Shown here piece by piece: positions 56,826 through 64,000 of a stretch of DNA of 64,000 bases. The stretch is from NCBI GenBank assembly GCA_016195805.1, contig JACPYT010000015.1:143449-207448 (forward strand), read 5' to 3'. The notes beneath the pieces were generated by a model, which saw nothing but the letters and a program-made list of their open reading frames with translations, did no database searches and was not told the DNA's origin. The number at the start of each line of letters is the position of its first letter. Within the stretch, counting starts at the first letter, position 1. The position numbers and the translations under genes are program-made. This stretch comes from Hydrogenophilales bacterium (GTDB lineage Bacteria; Pseudomonadota; Gammaproteobacteria; Burkholderiales; Thiobacillaceae).

Positions 56826-57926
56826 TTAAGCCCATCGCGCAGCCAGCCTGATTTCGCTCGAAAGCGTGGTCAGCACGATCTGGTTCTTGCCGTCCTTCTT
56901 GGCCGCATACATGTTCAGGTCGGCCTTGTGGACGATCTGTTCGGCGCCTAGCCGGGCGGCATCCGGTCCGCTCACCACCACGATGCCGACGGAGGCGGTC
57001 ACGTTGACCGGATTGCCGTCGACATACCCGATGGAGGCGATGGATTGGCGGATTCGCTCCGCAATCCTGCGAGCCCGCTTTCCTGAATCATGCACCCGCA
57101 ACAGCACGACAAACTCATCCCCGCCAAACCGGGCCAGAACGTCCTCTCCCCTCAGCACCGCGTTCGCACGGTTTGCCGTCTCCCTGAGCAGCATGTCGCC
57201 TTGCGCATGCCCGAGCGTATCGTTGACCTGCTTGAATCCATCCAGATCGAAGTACAGCACGGCAATGGCCGAGCCCATTCGCCGCGCGTATGAACTGGCT
57301 TTCTCGAACTCATCGAACAATGCCGACCGGTTCGGTAATCCGGTCAAGGCATCCTTCAACGCCATTTTCTCCATGTGGTCGGCATATTGGGCGAGCCTGA
57401 TCCGGCCGTCGTGAAACCCCCGGATCAGGCTCGCTACATAGGCCGGGATCGCCGTATTGAGCAATATCAGGCTGGCGATCCAGATGGGGTGCCGGCTCCA
57501 GTAATCCGACACCATGCCCAGGATGATCCATCCGATGGTCGCCAGGCTGGCGGACAAGGCCATCCATTTCACGCCGAACCGTATCCCGTTCCCCAGCGAT
57601 ACCCACAGATTCACAAACGCTACCACCGCACCCAGTTCACCCGTCAGGAACATCGCAACAAAGCAGGCGGTCTGGTCGAAGACTATCGCCAATACCCGTC
57701 GCCGGGGATAGACGCCTGGATTGCGTTTCACGTTTGCCCAATGCACAAGCGCGAAAACGAGGACGCCGCCGGTCACGTCCAGGCCTTTAAGCGCGTCAGG
57801 GTCCCGCATGACCAGGAACCAGAACAGATACCAGAGAATCAGGATCGGCAGGGGAACGAACAGCCGGACATAACACTGCGCCAATTCGAGATCGGCGGAT
57901 TGTGCGGGGTCGTGAGGGTTATTCAT
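56826..57926 (-). CDS. Membrane-bound diguanylate cyclase
   Basis: 366 residues. Six or so hydrophobic segments fill residues 25-180, then a GGDEF domain follows. LKDALTGLPNRSALFDEFEKA is its start, and FDLDGFKQVNDTLGHAQGD and ARFGGDEFVVLLR hold the metal and active sites. RGED, just before the GGDEF strand, matches the RxxD inhibitory site. So it should make c-di-GMP under product inhibition. The ATG at 57926 begins MNNPHDPAQ. The signal sensed by the membrane part is unknown. Confidence 0.9.
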   Translation of the reverse strand: MNNPHDPAQSADLELAQCYVRLFVPLPILILWYLFWFLVMRDPDALKGLDVTGGVLVFALVHWANVKRNPGVYPRRRVLAIVFDQTACFVAMFLTGELGAVVAFVNLWVSLGNGIRFGVKWMALSASLATIGWIILGMVSDYWSRHPIWIASLILLNTAIPAYVASLIRGFHDGRIRLAQYADHMEKMALKDALTGLPNRSALFDEFEKASSYARRMGSAIAVLYFDLDGFKQVNDTLGHAQGDMLLRETANRANAVLRGEDVLARFGGDEFVVLLRVHDSGKRARRIAERIRQSIASIGYVDGNPVNVTASVGIVVVSGPDAARLGAEQIVHKADLNMYAAKKDGKNQIVLTTLSSEIRLAARWA

Positions 57927-58153
57927 ACAGGCGAGCCATGTTGTGCCTTGGGGCTGTTCTGCCCAAACAGTCAGTTGTTCGCCTGGCTGGCGCGTTACCA
58001 GGATCGGCGCCACGTGCAAACGCTTTCTTTATCGTGGTAGCGGTATCGGTACTGGATGCGCAAACTTTAAATCAGCCGGGGCCGGAACCGGGCCGCGAAG
58101 CGCCCCGTGACCTTGCGGCTCAGGCAGGAATCTGAAAGGTCCCGAAAAACGCC

Positions 58154-58507
58154 TCAACTGGCGTAACCGAAGTCGCCGACCCACTCGCCCCGGCGGTAGT
58201 CGATCGCCAGCCAGTTGGGCACGTAGGGACGCGGATTCTCGAGCGGAAAACCTTCGGATGGCGGGGTCGCCCCCCCTTCGGCCACGCTGCAGCGCCGGGT
58301 CATGATGGGCTTGAAGCGCACCGAAAGGCGGTCGTTGACGGGGGTGGACTGTTCCGCCACGTCCCCGAAATAAACCCGCTTGCGAAGCAGGCAGGAAAAC
58401 AGCAATTCCATCTCGGCCACCAACGGCCTGTCGCGCCGTGCGAGCGCCTTTTGCGCTGCAGTGGTCAGCCGGATCTCCAGCGATTTATCGTGCAGGGTAA
58501 TGTTCAT
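58154..58507 (-). CDS. Uncharacterised 117-aa protein
   Basis: I do not recognise it. MNITLHDKSLEIRLTTAAQKALARRDRPLVAEMELLFSCLLRKRV begins with alternating polar and hydrophobic residues, like a small alpha/beta protein. A Cys pair is at residues 39 and 73. The end is YVPNWLAIDYRRGEWVGDFG. An AGGAGCC site precedes the ATG at 58507. It lies just after the AhpD-like gene on the same strand and may be part of that unit. Confidence 0.65.
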   Translation of the reverse strand: MNITLHDKSLEIRLTTAAQKALARRDRPLVAEMELLFSCLLRKRVYFGDVAEQSTPVNDRLSVRFKPIMTRRCSVAEGGATPPSEGFPLENPRPYVPNWLAIDYRRGEWVGDFGYAS

Positions 58508-58608
58508 GGCAAGGCTCCTGATGACATTGTCCGTATCGATCATTAACGGCCATGTCCGGTCCCTGCTGTAGGCCTGCACGACCAGGCGCCCACCCGCCGG
58601 CAGACGCC

Positions 58609-59142
58609 TCAGAAATCGCGTTCGACCTTGAAGCCGTTGATGACGATATCGCCTGCCACCATGCGTGCACCATGGTTCACCGCGTCGAGGATGTCGCCAT
58701 CGGACCAGCCGGCTGCGCGCGCCGCCTGCAGGTCGACTGCACTGACGCTCCTGGAGTCGCGTGTCGCCTTCAGCACCAGCCCGAGCAGCATCTTCTCGTC
58801 CGGGCTCAGCGGGCTGTCATGGAAATCGGCGCGCGTGGCGGCGACCTGTTCCGGTGTCCAGCCGGCCATATTGATCAGCATGCCGGCATTCATGTCGATA
58901 CAGTAGTCGCAGTTTCCGCCCTGCGACACCAGCATGCGGATGCATGCCGTCAGCGGCATGGAAAGCCGGGGATGCTGCATGACACTGCCATAGTATTCCC
59001 ACTGGTGTTTCAGCAGGAAGGGATTGGCGCTGAACACCTGGATCGCGGTCGGCACATGGCCCCAGGCATTTTTGATCTGGGCGTAGATTTCGGCGACTTC
59101 GCCGGTTGCGGTTTCGGGCGTGACGGTTTGCAGAATGCTCAT
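58609..59142 (-). CDS. AhpD-like carboxymuconolactone decarboxylase family protein
   Basis: 177 residues. The redox CxxC with a following His-less motif is GNCDYCIDMNAGMLINMAGWTPEQV, near residues 77-80. ETATGEVAEIYAQIKNAWGHVP is the N-terminal family segment. Relatives are peroxidase-like (AhpD) enzymes. It lies downstream of the isoprenylcysteine methyltransferase-like gene with an 18-base gap, so the two are likely one unit. Confidence 0.85.
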   Translation of the reverse strand: MSILQTVTPETATGEVAEIYAQIKNAWGHVPTAIQVFSANPFLLKHQWEYYGSVMQHPRLSMPLTACIRMLVSQGGNCDYCIDMNAGMLINMAGWTPEQVAATRADFHDSPLSPDEKMLLGLVLKATRDSRSVSAVDLQAARAAGWSDGDILDAVNHGARMVAGDIVINGFKVERDF

Positions 59143-59160
59143 GACTGACTCCTGTTGCGG

Positions 59161-59637
59161 TTAGATCCAACGCCTGACGCGGGCTTTGTAGTCCCGGTAG
59201 GCGTCGCCGAATTTCGCTTCGAGATGCACTTCTTCGTGCCGAATCACGCCGAAGCGCAGCATGATCCAGATCAGGGGGGCGAACGCGAGCGGCCAGAACG
59301 TGCCCAGCAGCAGCGACACGCCGGACAGGAGGAACCAGTCGCCGAGATAAATCGGATTGCGGCTGAAGCGGAACGGACCGCGCGTGCAAAGCGTGGATGC
59401 GCCGCTGTAGGGATTGACCGTGGTGCGGTGTCGCGCAAAGGTCCACAGCGTCCAGACGAACAGGGCCAGCCCGACGCCGACCGCAAGCCAGCCCAGCGGA
59501 CGCGTCGCCGTGCCAAGGTCGAGCGGCAGCGCCAGTTCGTTGCGATCCAGCCACCAGCCGCCCAGCATGGCCGCCGCATAGGGCGCGGGCGGCAGGATCA
59601 GGGTGCGAGGGCGCTGCGCGGGGTTTTGCGTGCCCAT
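59161..59637 (-). CDS. Isoprenylcysteine carboxyl methyltransferase family protein
   Basis: 158 residues with four hydrophobic segments. TTVNPYSGASTLCTRGPFRFSRNPIYLGDWFLLSG and RHEEVHLEAKFGDAYRDYKARVRRWI are the conserved SAM-binding segments of bacterial ICMT-like integral methyltransferases. The substrate is unknown. A 16-codon frame with a strong ribosome-binding site overlaps its start. Confidence 0.9.
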   Translation of the reverse strand: MGTQNPAQRPRTLILPPAPYAAAMLGGWWLDRNELALPLDLGTATRPLGWLAVGVGLALFVWTLWTFARHRTTVNPYSGASTLCTRGPFRFSRNPIYLGDWFLLSGVSLLLGTFWPLAFAPLIWIMLRFGVIRHEEVHLEAKFGDAYRDYKARVRRWI

Positions 59638-59687
59638 CAGTTCGATGGCCCCACCGCGCGCAGAACCAACATGCGGTCAAATTTCAT
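59637..59687 (-). CDS. Candidate 16-residue upstream ORF
   Basis: ATG at 59687 follows GAGGAG and encodes MKFDRMLVLRAVGPSN. Its TGA shares bases with the ICMT ATG (TGATG). The strong site and exact overlap suggest translational coupling or a regulatory peptide. It is too short to prove by itself. Confidence 0.4.
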   Translation of the reverse strand: MKFDRMLVLRAVGPSN

Positions 59688-59730
59688 TGCCTGCTCCTCG
59701 TGTGCGAAAACGGTTTGTCTCCGGGGGACG

Positions 59731-60336
59731 TCAGCGTTTCAGCGTGTCCAGAAAACGGCCAAGCTGCGCGAGGCAGCTTCGATACGCCGTAACGGACTGC
59801 GTGTTCTTGCTCATGCCGACGCAGCCTTCCAGCGCCGACACGATGAAGAAGGCAGTGGCCTCGGCCTCGACGTCGCGGCGCACCTCGCCCGCCGTCTTGC
59901 CGCGTTCCAGCGCTGCCGCCACCACGCCGACCCAGTCCTCGAACACCCCGTTCAGCTGCAGGCGGAAGCCTTCGTCCACCGGGCTCATCTCCTGCATCAG
60001 GTTGTTGAGCGGGCAGCCCAGCGTCACCACCATCGGATCGTCCTCGGCCGCCTTGCCAGCCAGCAGCGCCTGCATCGCAGCCAGCGGCTGCCGGGTGTCC
60101 GCCAGCGGCGCGAACATCAGCGCCGCCAGTCGTGGCCGGATCACCTCGTCGACCACTGCCAGGCCGAGCGCCTTCTTGTCCGGGAAATGGTGATACAGCG
60201 CGCCCTTGGTGAGCCCGGTATCGCACAGGATCTGCGTGATGGAGGCCGCCTGGAAGCCGTTGCGGTGGATCTCCCCAAACGCGGCCTCCAGCAGCTTCTG
60301 CCGGGTGAGATCGGGGGCTTTGGTTGAGGTCGTCAT
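59731..60336 (-). CDS. TetR/AcrR family regulator
   Basis: 201 residues. The N-terminal HTH is LTRQKLLEAAFGEIHRNGFQAASITQILCDTGLTKGALYHHFPDK. The ligand domain follows. It is of the type whose operator carries ACATACCnnnnGGTATGT, and such a site lies just upstream at 60348-60365. It probably represses itself and the ICMT-AhpD-like unit downstream. Confidence 0.9.
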   Translation of the reverse strand: MTTSTKAPDLTRQKLLEAAFGEIHRNGFQAASITQILCDTGLTKGALYHHFPDKKALGLAVVDEVIRPRLAALMFAPLADTRQPLAAMQALLAGKAAEDDPMVVTLGCPLNNLMQEMSPVDEGFRLQLNGVFEDWVGVVAAALERGKTAGEVRRDVEAEATAFFIVSALEGCVGMSKNTQSVTAYRSCLAQLGRFLDTLKR

Positions 60337-60347
60337 GCCCGAATCAT

Positions 60348-60365
60348 ACATACCGGTTGGTATGT
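60348..60365. promoter_or_regulatory. TetR-type operator
   Basis: ACATACC-GGTT-GGTATGT is a perfect 7-bp inverted repeat 11 bases upstream of the TetR-family start, in the usual position for autorepression. Confidence 0.75.
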
Positions 60366-60489
60366 TGCAAGCAAAAAATTCAAACTGCCACGGCAAGGCA
60401 TCCGGCTCCCGGCATTCGCCGATTGCGCCCGCCCCCTCGCCAACGTGTCCACCAGACCTGCCAGCGCAGCACGCCCGTCCGATCCGGCC

Positions 60490-61137
60490 TCAGCGCAAAT
60501 CGGATTGCGCCACCGCGCGCAGGAATTCGTTGCGCTGCTGGTCGCTGGTCTTGAAGCAGCCGGCGAACGCCTGGGTAACGACGCGCTCGTCGCCACGCCG
60601 GTCCTCGCCCAGCAGCAGGCACAGCTGCTCGGCCTCGATGATGCACGCCGCGCCTTGAGCTCGGCCGTGCGTCACCAGTGCCTCGGCAATGTCGCGCGTC
60701 ATCCATTCCTGGTAGGTGAAACGATGGCCGATGGCGTCGACCATGCGCGCGATGCGGCCGAAGCCGTGCAGCCGCCCGCCGGGAATGTAGGCCACGTGCG
60801 CCACCCCGCGGAACGGCACCAGATGATGCGGACACACGCCGTGCACTGCGATGCCGCGCACCACCACCATGTCGTCGCGCTCGTCGGCGAAGCCCTCGCC
60901 CAGCGCGTCGGCGGGCGAAATCGCGTAGCCGCCGAGCAGGCGCTTCTGCCACAGTTCGCGCACCCGCTGCGCGGTGCGCCCGGTGTGCACCGAATCGGGC
61001 GCCACCCCGCAGGCGACGAGCATGGCGTTCACTGCCCGTTCGAATGCGGCGGGGTCGAAGGCCCCGACCTGCGGAATGCCGAGGCTGCCTGCGCCGGGCG
61101 GCGCGTGGCAGTCGTCGTGGTCGCAGGCGTCAGTCAT
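60490..61137 (-). CDS. folE: GTP cyclohydrolase I
   Basis: Converts GTP to dihydroneopterin triphosphate for folate. The zinc ligands are CPHH near residue 108 (usual CEHH) and the Cys of QLCLLLGEDRRG near 180. HLVPFRGVAHVAYIPGG is conserved, but the usual RPQVQERL is replaced by HRFTYQEWM, so it is a divergent branch. The N-terminus has an unusual CDHDDCH cluster. The ATG overlaps the end of the dienelactone hydrolase gene by 8 bases; a GTG at 61152 is possible. Confidence 0.88.
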   Translation of the reverse strand: MTDACDHDDCHAPPGAGSLGIPQVGAFDPAAFERAVNAMLVACGVAPDSVHTGRTAQRVRELWQKRLLGGYAISPADALGEGFADERDDMVVVRGIAVHGVCPHHLVPFRGVAHVAYIPGGRLHGFGRIARMVDAIGHRFTYQEWMTRDIAEALVTHGRAQGAACIIEAEQLCLLLGEDRRGDERVVTQAFAGCFKTSDQQRNEFLRAVAQSDLR

Positions 61138-61918
61138 TGTTGAGCGTGGCACGGAGGAACTCGAGCGTCCGCGTCCAGGAATCCTTGTCCGCCGCGGGAT
61201 CGTATTTCACCGGCAGGCCGAATTCGGCCGCATAGCTATCGGCCTCGCGGTTGGTGAAGGCATGCTTCGCGCCCGGATACGTCACCAGCATGTAATCGAC
61301 CTTGGCGTTGTCCATCTCGGTCTTGAACGCCTCGAGCTGCGCGGCCGGAACGATGGGATCGGCCTCGCCGTGGAAGATGGCCAGCTTGGCCTTGATGTCG
61401 CCGGGCTTGGCCGGCGTATCGGTGGCCAGCACGCCATGGTAGGTAATCACCGCTTTGAGCGGCTCGCCCGCACGTGCCATGTTGAGCACCACGCCGCCGC
61501 CGAAGCAGTAGCCCAGCGCGGCCATCTCGCCTTTCTTCACGTTGGACTGCTTCGCGAGAAATTTTTCCGCCGCCTGGAAACGGCCCAGACGTAGCGCCGG
61601 ATCCTTGTTCACGTTGCCCGACAGCGCACCGGCCTCCTTGGGATTGTCGGTCGTCTGGCCGTTGCCATACATGTCGACCACCAGCGCCACATAGCCTGCA
61701 TTGGCCAACATGTGCGCCCGCTTGCGCGCGTAATCGTTGGCACCCCACCATTCGGGCACCACCAGCACGCCGGCACGCTTGCCTTTGACCGCATCGTCAT
61801 ACGCCAGGAAACCCTTCATGACGGTGTCGCCCGCCTTGTAGCTGATGTCCTTGCCCACCACGGCGGCGAGGGCGGATGAAGCGAAAAACAACAATGACAG
61901 GGCAAGTGCAGTTTTCAT
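61130..61918 (-). CDS. Secreted dienelactone hydrolase family protein
   Basis: 262 residues. Signal peptide: MKTALALSLLFFASSALA. The alpha/beta hydrolase has the nucleophile Cys in ALGYCFGGGVVLNMA near residue 143, Asp in HGEADPIVPA and His in GAKHAFTN. Dienelactone hydrolases use a Cys-Asp-His triad, as here. The natural substrate is unknown. Its last codons overlap the folE start, so the two are translationally coupled. Confidence 0.9.
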   Translation of the reverse strand: MKTALALSLLFFASSALAAVVGKDISYKAGDTVMKGFLAYDDAVKGKRAGVLVVPEWWGANDYARKRAHMLANAGYVALVVDMYGNGQTTDNPKEAGALSGNVNKDPALRLGRFQAAEKFLAKQSNVKKGEMAALGYCFGGGVVLNMARAGEPLKAVITYHGVLATDTPAKPGDIKAKLAIFHGEADPIVPAAQLEAFKTEMDNAKVDYMLVTYPGAKHAFTNREADSYAAEFGLPVKYDPAADKDSWTRTLEFLRATLNND

Positions 61919-62061
61919 GGGCGTCTCCGGGTTGAGCGGTCCAAAAGCATACCCCGCAGCGCGTGCCCATAACAACCGCGTTGGAACAGCGGCCATGCGC
62001 CGATGCGTCCGCGGTGACCACGCGGCGGTACACTCGCAGGCTCCACTCCAGCCTGCCCGCC

Positions 62062-62781
62062 ATGACCGATCCCGTCCGTCTTGCCAAACGCGTCGCCGAA
62101 CTGCGCGCCTGCTCGCGCCGCGAAGCCGAACTGCTCATTGCCGGCGGCTGGGTGAAAGTCGACGGCATCGTGGTCGAAGAGCCGCAGTTCCGCGTCGCCG
62201 ATCAGCGCATCGAGATCGCCCCCCAGGCCAATCTCGCGCAGGCCGAACCCGTCACCCTGCTGCTGCACAAGCCGCCCGGCCAGGACCTCTCCGACGGCCA
62301 AGCCGCGTCGCCCTTGCTCGGCGCCGCCACCCTGTGGAGCGAAGACGCCTCCGGCATCCGCCCGCTGAAAATGCATTTCGCCCAGCTGAGCTTGTGCGCA
62401 CCGCTGGAGCCCGCCGCCGGCGGCCTCGTCATCCTCACCCAGGACTGGCGCGTCATACGCAAACTGACCGAAGACGCCGCCACGCTGGAACACGAAGTCG
62501 TCGTCGAAGTCGCCGGCGAACTCGCCGCGGACGGACTCAAGCGGCTGAATCGCGGCATCCCCTTTGAAGGCCGCACCCCGCCCGCCATCAAGGTCAGCTG
62601 GCAGAACGAAACCCGTTTGCGCGTCGCGCTGAAAGGCGCCCAGCCCGGACAGATCGCGCACATGTGCGAAGCCGTCGGCCTCCAGGTGCTGTCGATGAAA
62701 CGCATCCGCCTCGGGGGCGTGCCGCTGGGGAAAGTGCCACCGGGGCAGTGGCGTTATTTACTTGGGGGTGAGCGGTTTTGA
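62062..62781 (+). CDS. RsuA/RluF-like pseudouridine synthase family protein, catalytic Asp replaced
   Basis: 239 residues. An S4 domain (LAKRVAELRACSRREAELLIAGGWVKVDG) is followed by a PseudoU-synth-2 domain. The catalytic motif of RsuA/RluB/E/F proteins is GRLDxxTxGL; here it reads APLEPAAGGLVILTQD, with Glu at the Asp position and no Arg. PIKVSWQNETRLRVALKGAQ and HMCEAVGLQVLSMKRIRLG are conserved. The ATG at 62062 is the natural start; the upstream one at 61963 is not needed. I recall Burkholderia relatives with the same LE pattern, from memory. Confidence 0.85.
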   Translation: MTDPVRLAKRVAELRACSRREAELLIAGGWVKVDGIVVEEPQFRVADQRIEIAPQANLAQAEPVTLLLHKPPGQDLSDGQAASPLLGAATLWSEDASGIRPLKMHFAQLSLCAPLEPAAGGLVILTQDWRVIRKLTEDAATLEHEVVVEVAGELAADGLKRLNRGIPFEGRTPPAIKVSWQNETRLRVALKGAQPGQIAHMCEAVGLQVLSMKRIRLGGVPLGKVPPGQWRYLLGGERF

Positions 62782-62922
62782 GGGGACTGGTTTCGACCCT
62801 TAGCAGAAGTGCGGGCGGCGTGTTGAATACGTCGCTTCTTAGGCCGAAGCCGGCCTTGAGTCGCAGGATCAGCCTCGGCTTCGCAATCGGGAGTTCTTAC
62901 GCCGATGAAGCCGAACCTTGGG

Positions 62923-63279
62923 CTAAATGTTCATTCTGCAAGCACTGCTCTCCACGTGGACAGCATGAATTATGTGCGTGACAGGATCGATGTCGAATGT
63001 ATACAGGCAGTCTCCAAACTTGTAGTGATATGCCAAATCGCCGTTGGGCAACACCGTCTCGCTTTTCAAACCAGCTGGATCAAGGCCGCTCCAGATTTTT
63101 TCTACATCCTCAAGTTTCTCTCCCACCATGTGATTCACACTTTCCACGAAATTCTTATGCTCAAACTGGGGTGTGTAATATTGTGGATTGCAGCCGTCGA
63201 GAATGACCGCCCCGACGATTAGAAGAGCTGCCCTGAAAGATCGTTGGATGCTTAGTAATTCTTCCGTCATTTTCGTCAT
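62923..63279 (-). CDS. Putative lipoprotein, paralogue of the divergent gene
   Basis: 118 residues. The signal peptide ends in ILDGC, so Cys30 may be lipidated. NFVESVNHMVG, LPNGDLAYHYKFGD and FDIDPVTHIIHAVH align with the gene at 63403-63756. It looks like a small envelope lipoprotein that could act in Bor/DUF-like roles, but I do not recognise a family. The region is richer in A+T than the core. An ATG at 63270 is possible. Confidence 0.65.
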   Translation of the reverse strand: MTKMTEELLSIQRSFRAALLIVGAVILDGCNPQYYTPQFEHKNFVESVNHMVGEKLEDVEKIWSGLDPAGLKSETVLPNGDLAYHYKFGDCLYTFDIDPVTHIIHAVHVESSACRMNI

Positions 63280-63402
63280 AGTCGGCCGATGATTAGTTCG
63301 AGATTCAATTAGCTGTCGTCTCTAGGTCTTTGAGAAATGGCCGGGGTGATAGGCTGGGATTCCACCTCGATAAAGCCAATAAGCACTTTAAAGGTACAAA
63401 AG

Positions 63403-63756
63403 ATGAGTAAGGTGGGTCGCCATTTTGGTCCGCATAAAAAGCAAAGCTTGGTGGCTTTGATATTACTGCTCAGTGGTTGCAGCACGGAAATCTACGATCC
63501 CAAGTTTTGGCATACAAATTTTGTGGATTCCTTACAGGCCAAAGTAGGTCTCTCCGTTGATAATAAATCACTAGGGGAGAGCTGGACGCGACCTGAAGTT
63601 CTGGTCGATATTTCTAACCTACCTGATGGTAAGTTGGCTTACCGCTATAGATTGAATCAAGGGTGTGAATATATCTTCGACGTTGATCCGAGCACACACA
63701 TCATTAAGGCGACTCACTGGAAGGGGAGCGATCAATACTGCATTCTTGTGCCGTGA
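63403..63756 (+). CDS. Putative lipoprotein, paralogue of the divergent gene
   Basis: 117 residues. MSKVGRHFGPHKKQSLVALI then LLLSGC is a lipoprotein signal with the lipobox LSGC. NFVDSLQAKVG, LPDGKLAYRYRLNQG and FDVDPSTHIIKATHW match the divergent gene. AAAGG precedes the ATG. Two late Cys (QGCEY and QYCIL) may form a disulfide. The function is unknown. Confidence 0.65.
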   Translation: MSKVGRHFGPHKKQSLVALILLLSGCSTEIYDPKFWHTNFVDSLQAKVGLSVDNKSLGESWTRPEVLVDISNLPDGKLAYRYRLNQGCEYIFDVDPSTHIIKATHWKGSDQYCILVP

Positions 63757-63911
63757 GAATAAGTTGGGGCAGCCCTGCTCAACGTCGGCTTCGAATTCAC
63801 TGCCGACCTTGAGCTTCAAGTTTGCAATGGCCGCAACTGGCCGGTTTGATCCTACCCATGTTTGATGGACACACTGGAAAGGGCAATACTTGCTCTGGGA
63901 GGGTGTCACAT

Positions 63912-64000
63912 GCAACGGAAACCGTACACAAGGTATAGCCGAGAGTTCAAGCTTGAGGCGGTTCGCCAAGCGGCTTTAGGCGAGAAGCCCAAGGCGCAGA
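63912..64000 (+). CDS. IS3-family transposase OrfA, cut by window end
   Basis: MQRKPYTRYSREFKLEAVRQ opens like the HTH OrfA of IS3-type elements (RKxYSxEFKxEAVR). Only the first 29 codons are inside the window. The base composition fits the accessory region. The left end of the element may be near 63860, where TGATGGACACAC occurs, but this is not proven. Confidence 0.75.

Noticed and set aside
62782..62922. Possible integron attC site or gene remnant after the pseudouridine-synthase-like gene.
   Set aside because: No RYYYAAC/GTTRRRY pair and no readable frame; I see nothing definable in this stretch.

Overview
The window is a chromosomal segment of a GC-rich betaproteobacterium. The run kdsD-kdsC-lptC-lptA-lptB-rpoN-hpf-ptsN-hprK-rapZ, a PEP-CTERM protein and a DUF1631/EAL protein point to the Nitrosomonadales, perhaps close to Thiobacillus. 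That placement is inference from gene order and protein style, not a database match. Almost everything up to about 62.8 kb is core genome. The last 1.2 kb is visibly richer in A+T and ends in the start of an IS3-type transposase.

Layout. 0-2.6 kb: end of a pilin-like gene and a KefB/C-type antiporter. 2.7-10.7 kb: Kdo synthesis (kdsD, kdsC), LPS export (lptC, lptA, lptB), then sigma-54 (rpoN), ribosome hibernation (hpf), nitrogen PTS (ptsN), HPr kinase and rapZ. 10.7-13.5 kb: a NusG-II protein, a Gx-type membrane protein, ubiX, a Lon-N protein and a PPOX-fold protein. 13.5-20.1 kb: a 637-aa orphan, an ELM1-like protein, a lipoprotein, tcdA, DUF2905, greB and an MFS exporter. 20.4-28.7 kb: cnoX, purB, membrane proteins, recR-ebfC-dnaX, a PagL-like deacylase and the 4.5S RNA gene. 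28.7-34.7 kb: a DAHP synthase behind a Phe-coded attenuator, a giant PilZ/DUF1631/GGDEF/EAL protein and a repeat cluster with a 606-bp palindrome. 34.7-41.4 kb: tldD, a nitrilase, yhdP and hslR. 41.4-50 kb: LysR/pirin, an FMN reductase, a PEP-CTERM protein, acs and glnE. 50-58 kb: a P-type ATPase, two antiporters, a BI-1 protein, tatD and a diguanylate cyclase. 58-62.8 kb: a TetR-ICMT-AhpD-like cluster, folE, dienelactone hydrolase and a pseudouridine-synthase-like protein. 62.9-64 kb: two divergent paralogous lipoproteins and the partial IS.

The most interesting signals are non-coding. (1) A roughly 54-bp double-hairpin repeat occurs three times, plus one decayed tandem copy. Its stems covary, and one copy sits exactly inside another common repeat, which fixes its ends and implies mobility. 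Two copies lie on gene starts. (2) A 22-codon leader peptide with a Phe-Phe-Phe-Ser-Arg-Phe-Tyr run, followed by mutually exclusive hairpins and an intrinsic terminator, precedes the DAHP synthase gene. (3) A near-consensus sigma-54 -24/-12 element ends 13 bases before the rpoN start codon. (4) Two related MITE-like elements with about 26-30-bp inverted ends lie between hprK and rapZ and between ebfC and dnaX; the second supplies the dnaX stop codon. (5) A 606-bp imperfect palindrome follows the DUF1631/EAL gene.

I saw no tRNA, rRNA or CRISPR array. I did not recognise a complete undescribed defence or metabolic system.
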